In this document: positions 62,522 through 64,000 of the stretch, piece by piece
How positions within the stretch are numbered: position 1 is the stretch's first letter
Layout of the letters: each line of letters starts with the position of its first letter
Assembly: GCA_021287165.1 (NCBI GenBank)
Contig: JAJTAY010000010.1
Coordinates: forward strand, 62,001 to 126,000
Direction: 5' to 3'
From: Bacteroidia bacterium
Lineage (GTDB): Bacteria; Bacteroidota; Bacteroidia; Bacteroidales; F082
Length of the DNA: 64,000 nucleotides
The notes under the pieces: generated by a model
What the model saw: the letters and a program-made list of their open reading frames with translations, nothing else
Database searches by the model: none
Told to the model about the DNA's origin: nothing
Made by a program: the position numbers and the translations under genes

Positions 62522-62986
62522 ATGCGTAAGTACATCATCATCATTGCCATCTTGCTGGTGCTCGGTGCCATGCAGTTTATCCGCCCCGAGCGCAACCTTG
62601 CCACAGTTGAAAGTCGTTACGATGTGTTTTACCTTACGGAAACCAATCCCGAGCTGGTGCGCACCGTGAAGATGGCCTGCTACGATTGTCATTCCGACCG
62701 CACAGCCTATCCATGGTATTCAAGCATTGCGCCCATTTCGTGGATGATTGCCAATCATGTGAAAGATGGTAAAAAGCACCTTAACTTTTCGCAATGGACC
62801 GTTTACGACAAGGAGGAACGAATGCATAACCTTCGCGAAATCAAGGAAGTATTGGAAAAGGCAGAAATGCCTCCCTCAAGTTATTTGCTCCTGCACAGTG
62901 AAGCCAAACTTAGCGGGCCACAACGCCAGATGATCATTCAATGGGCCGATTCGCTGAGTACCCAGATTCAGATGAGCCTCAACTGA
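62522..62986 (+). CDS. Haem-binding domain protein (Haem_bd, CxxCH)
   Basis: 154 residues. One N-terminal membrane segment or uncleaved leader (MRKYIIIIAILLVLGAMQFI), then the Haem_bd domain: VKMACYDCHSDRTAYPWYSS holds C53-x2-C56-H57 for covalent haem c, and WMIANHVKDGKKHLNFSQW follows. The C-terminal KAEMPPSSYLLLHSEAKLS is also typical. It is expected in the periplasm as a small c-type cytochrome. The M14 peptidase begins 7 bp after its stop, and a shared transcript is likely. Confidence 0.88.
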   Translation: MRKYIIIIAILLVLGAMQFIRPERNLATVESRYDVFYLTETNPELVRTVKMACYDCHSDRTAYPWYSSIAPISWMIANHVKDGKKHLNFSQWTVYDKEERMHNLREIKEVLEKAEMPPSSYLLLHSEAKLSGPQRQMIIQWADSLSTQIQMSLN

Positions 62987-62993
62987 TGAAGAT

Positions 62994-64000
62994 ATGAAAC
63001 GCGGTATCTTTTTTGGCTTTCTGCTTTTCGTTGCTGCTCAGCTTTTCGCACAAAAGATAACTACCCCTGAAAGCTGGTTTGGATTCAGGCCCGGCGACGA
63101 CCGGCAACTGTTTGGCTACGAAAAACTCATCGGCTACCTGCGAACACTCGAGAAACAATCCGACAGGGTAAAGCTGGTTTCCATAGGCCGCTCACCCATA
63201 GGAAAGGAGATATACGTTCTGCTGCTTTCTTCGCCGGCCAACCTTGAGCGGATCGACGAGCTGAAGGACATCAACCGCAGACTTGCCCTTGAGCCTGACA
63301 TTCCTGCTGTTGAGCTGGAGAGCATGGTCGACCGGGGAAAGGTATTTGTGGTGGCCACAATGTCGATGCATTCCACCGAAGTGGGGCCTTCGCAATCGGT
63401 TCCTCTTATGGCCTACGAGCTGGCAAGTACCAACGATCCGCTCAAGATTTCCTGGCTGGAAAATACGGTTGTGATGATTGTTCCCAGCCACAATCCCGAC
63501 GGGATGGACATGGTGGTGGATCATTACAATAAATATAAAGGCACCAAATACGAACGCAGTCAGATGCCAGGGGTGTATCACAAATACATCGGTCACGACA
63601 ACAACCGTGATTTTGTGATGCTTACGCAGGAAGATACACGAGCCATCAGCCGTTTGTTCAGCCACGACTGGTTTCCGCAGGTGATGGTCGAGAAGCACCA
63701 GATGGGGGCTACAGGCGTACGCTATTTTGTACCTCCGCCGCACGACCCCATAGCTGAAAACATTGACGCAGGGCTAATCAACTGGATGGGCCTTTTTGGT
63801 GCAGCCATGATCAAACGCATGACGACCGACAGCCTTAAAGGGGTTACCCAGCGCTACCTTTTTGACGACTACTGGCCGGGCCATACCGAGACCTGCCTGT
63901 GGAAAAACACCATCGGCATGCTCACCGAAGCCGCTTCGGCTCATGTGGCTACTCCGGTTTATGTTGAAAAACAAGAGATTGGTGTGATAGGCAAAGGTTT
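62994..64000 (+). CDS. M14 family zinc carboxypeptidase, 5' part
   Basis: 335 codons are visible, open to the right edge. Signal peptide MKRGIFFGFLLFVAAQLFAQ. Zinc motif MHSTEVG (H126, E129). VPSHNPDGMDMVVDHYNKYK, GHDNNRDFVMLTQEDTRAIS and EKHQMG follow (third zinc His and substrate Arg/Asn region). The fold is that of M14-family metallocarboxypeptidases exported to the periplasm, which trim C-terminal residues or amidated muropeptides. The catalytic Glu and the C-terminal end lie beyond the window. It follows the haem-binding gene by 7 bp. Confidence 0.9.
   Translation, partial: MKRGIFFGFLLFVAAQLFAQKITTPESWFGFRPGDDRQLFGYEKLIGYLRTLEKQSDRVKLVSIGRSPIGKEIYVLLLSSPANLERIDELKDINRRLALEPDIPAVELESMVDRGKVFVVATMSMHSTEVGPSQSVPLMAYELASTNDPLKISWLENTVVMIVPSHNPDGMDMVVDHYNKYKGTKYERSQMPGVYHKYIGHDNNRDFVMLTQEDTRAISRLFSHDWFPQVMVEKHQMGATGVRYFVPPPHDPIAENIDAGLINWMGLFGAAMIKRMTTDSLKGVTQRYLFDDYWPGHTETCLWKNTIGMLTEAASAHVATPVYVEKQEIGVIGKG

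Overview
The window comes from a chromosome of the phylum Bacteroidota. Evidence seen directly: two SusC/SusD pairs, the gliding lipoprotein GldH, a secreted protein with a type IX (Por) sorting domain, two GLPGLI-family proteins, a tmRNA whose tag reads GETNYALAA, and about twenty copies of the Bacteroidetes -7 promoter box TAnnTTTG (several with an upstream TTG-type -33 element) just before starts. Order or genus cannot be fixed from this sequence.

Layout. 1-7313: 3' end of gpmA, a PPP-family phosphoesterase, then an envelope block (MCE lipid-binding protein, cell-wall amidase, divergent LptD), RidA and a TrpG/PabA amidotransferase. 7432-16004: a metallo-beta-lactamase-fold hydrolase followed by an AT-richer accessory region with two copies of a cassette (small Cys peptide, hairpin, GLPGLI protein, TonB-receptor-like protein). 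The first copy is broken and its receptor gene is fused in frame to a duplicated tail of the hydrolase. 16060-23435: coiled-coil lipoprotein, isoaspartyl dipeptidase, and the run holB-ricT-gldH-PBP1A. 23539-29148: lipoproteins, a permuted papain-like (YiiX) lipoprotein, a cytidylate-kinase-like protein, and leucyl aminopeptidase. 29203-35239: LPS and envelope genes (waaA, outer-membrane protein, LptF/G permease, two GT4 glycosyltransferases). 35321-43510: EttA, NhaD-type antiporter, WbuC cupin, hisS, hutH, thioredoxin-like protein and two small membrane proteins. 43709-53283: two SusCD pairs with no degradative enzyme beside them. 53403-64000: tmRNA, a sigma-54 activator without a DNA-binding domain, a T9SS FG-GAP protein, retropepsin-like protein, LOG protein, DHOD-like protein, porin, trxB, tRNA-Pro(GGG), a haem-binding protein and the 5' part of an M14 carboxypeptidase.

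The best candidate for something undescribed is the cassette at 8155-16004. Two cassettes share nearly identical flanks, but the cores (peptide plus GLPGLI protein) have diverged strongly while keeping the same order. Both have a strong hairpin between peptide and GLPGLI gene and the same GTGA overlap between GLPGLI and receptor genes. The two peptides share the spacing H-x4-C-[ND]-A-x-D-aromatic-x2-W-x4-C. This looks like an exchangeable peptide/envelope-protein module. Its function is not known to me.
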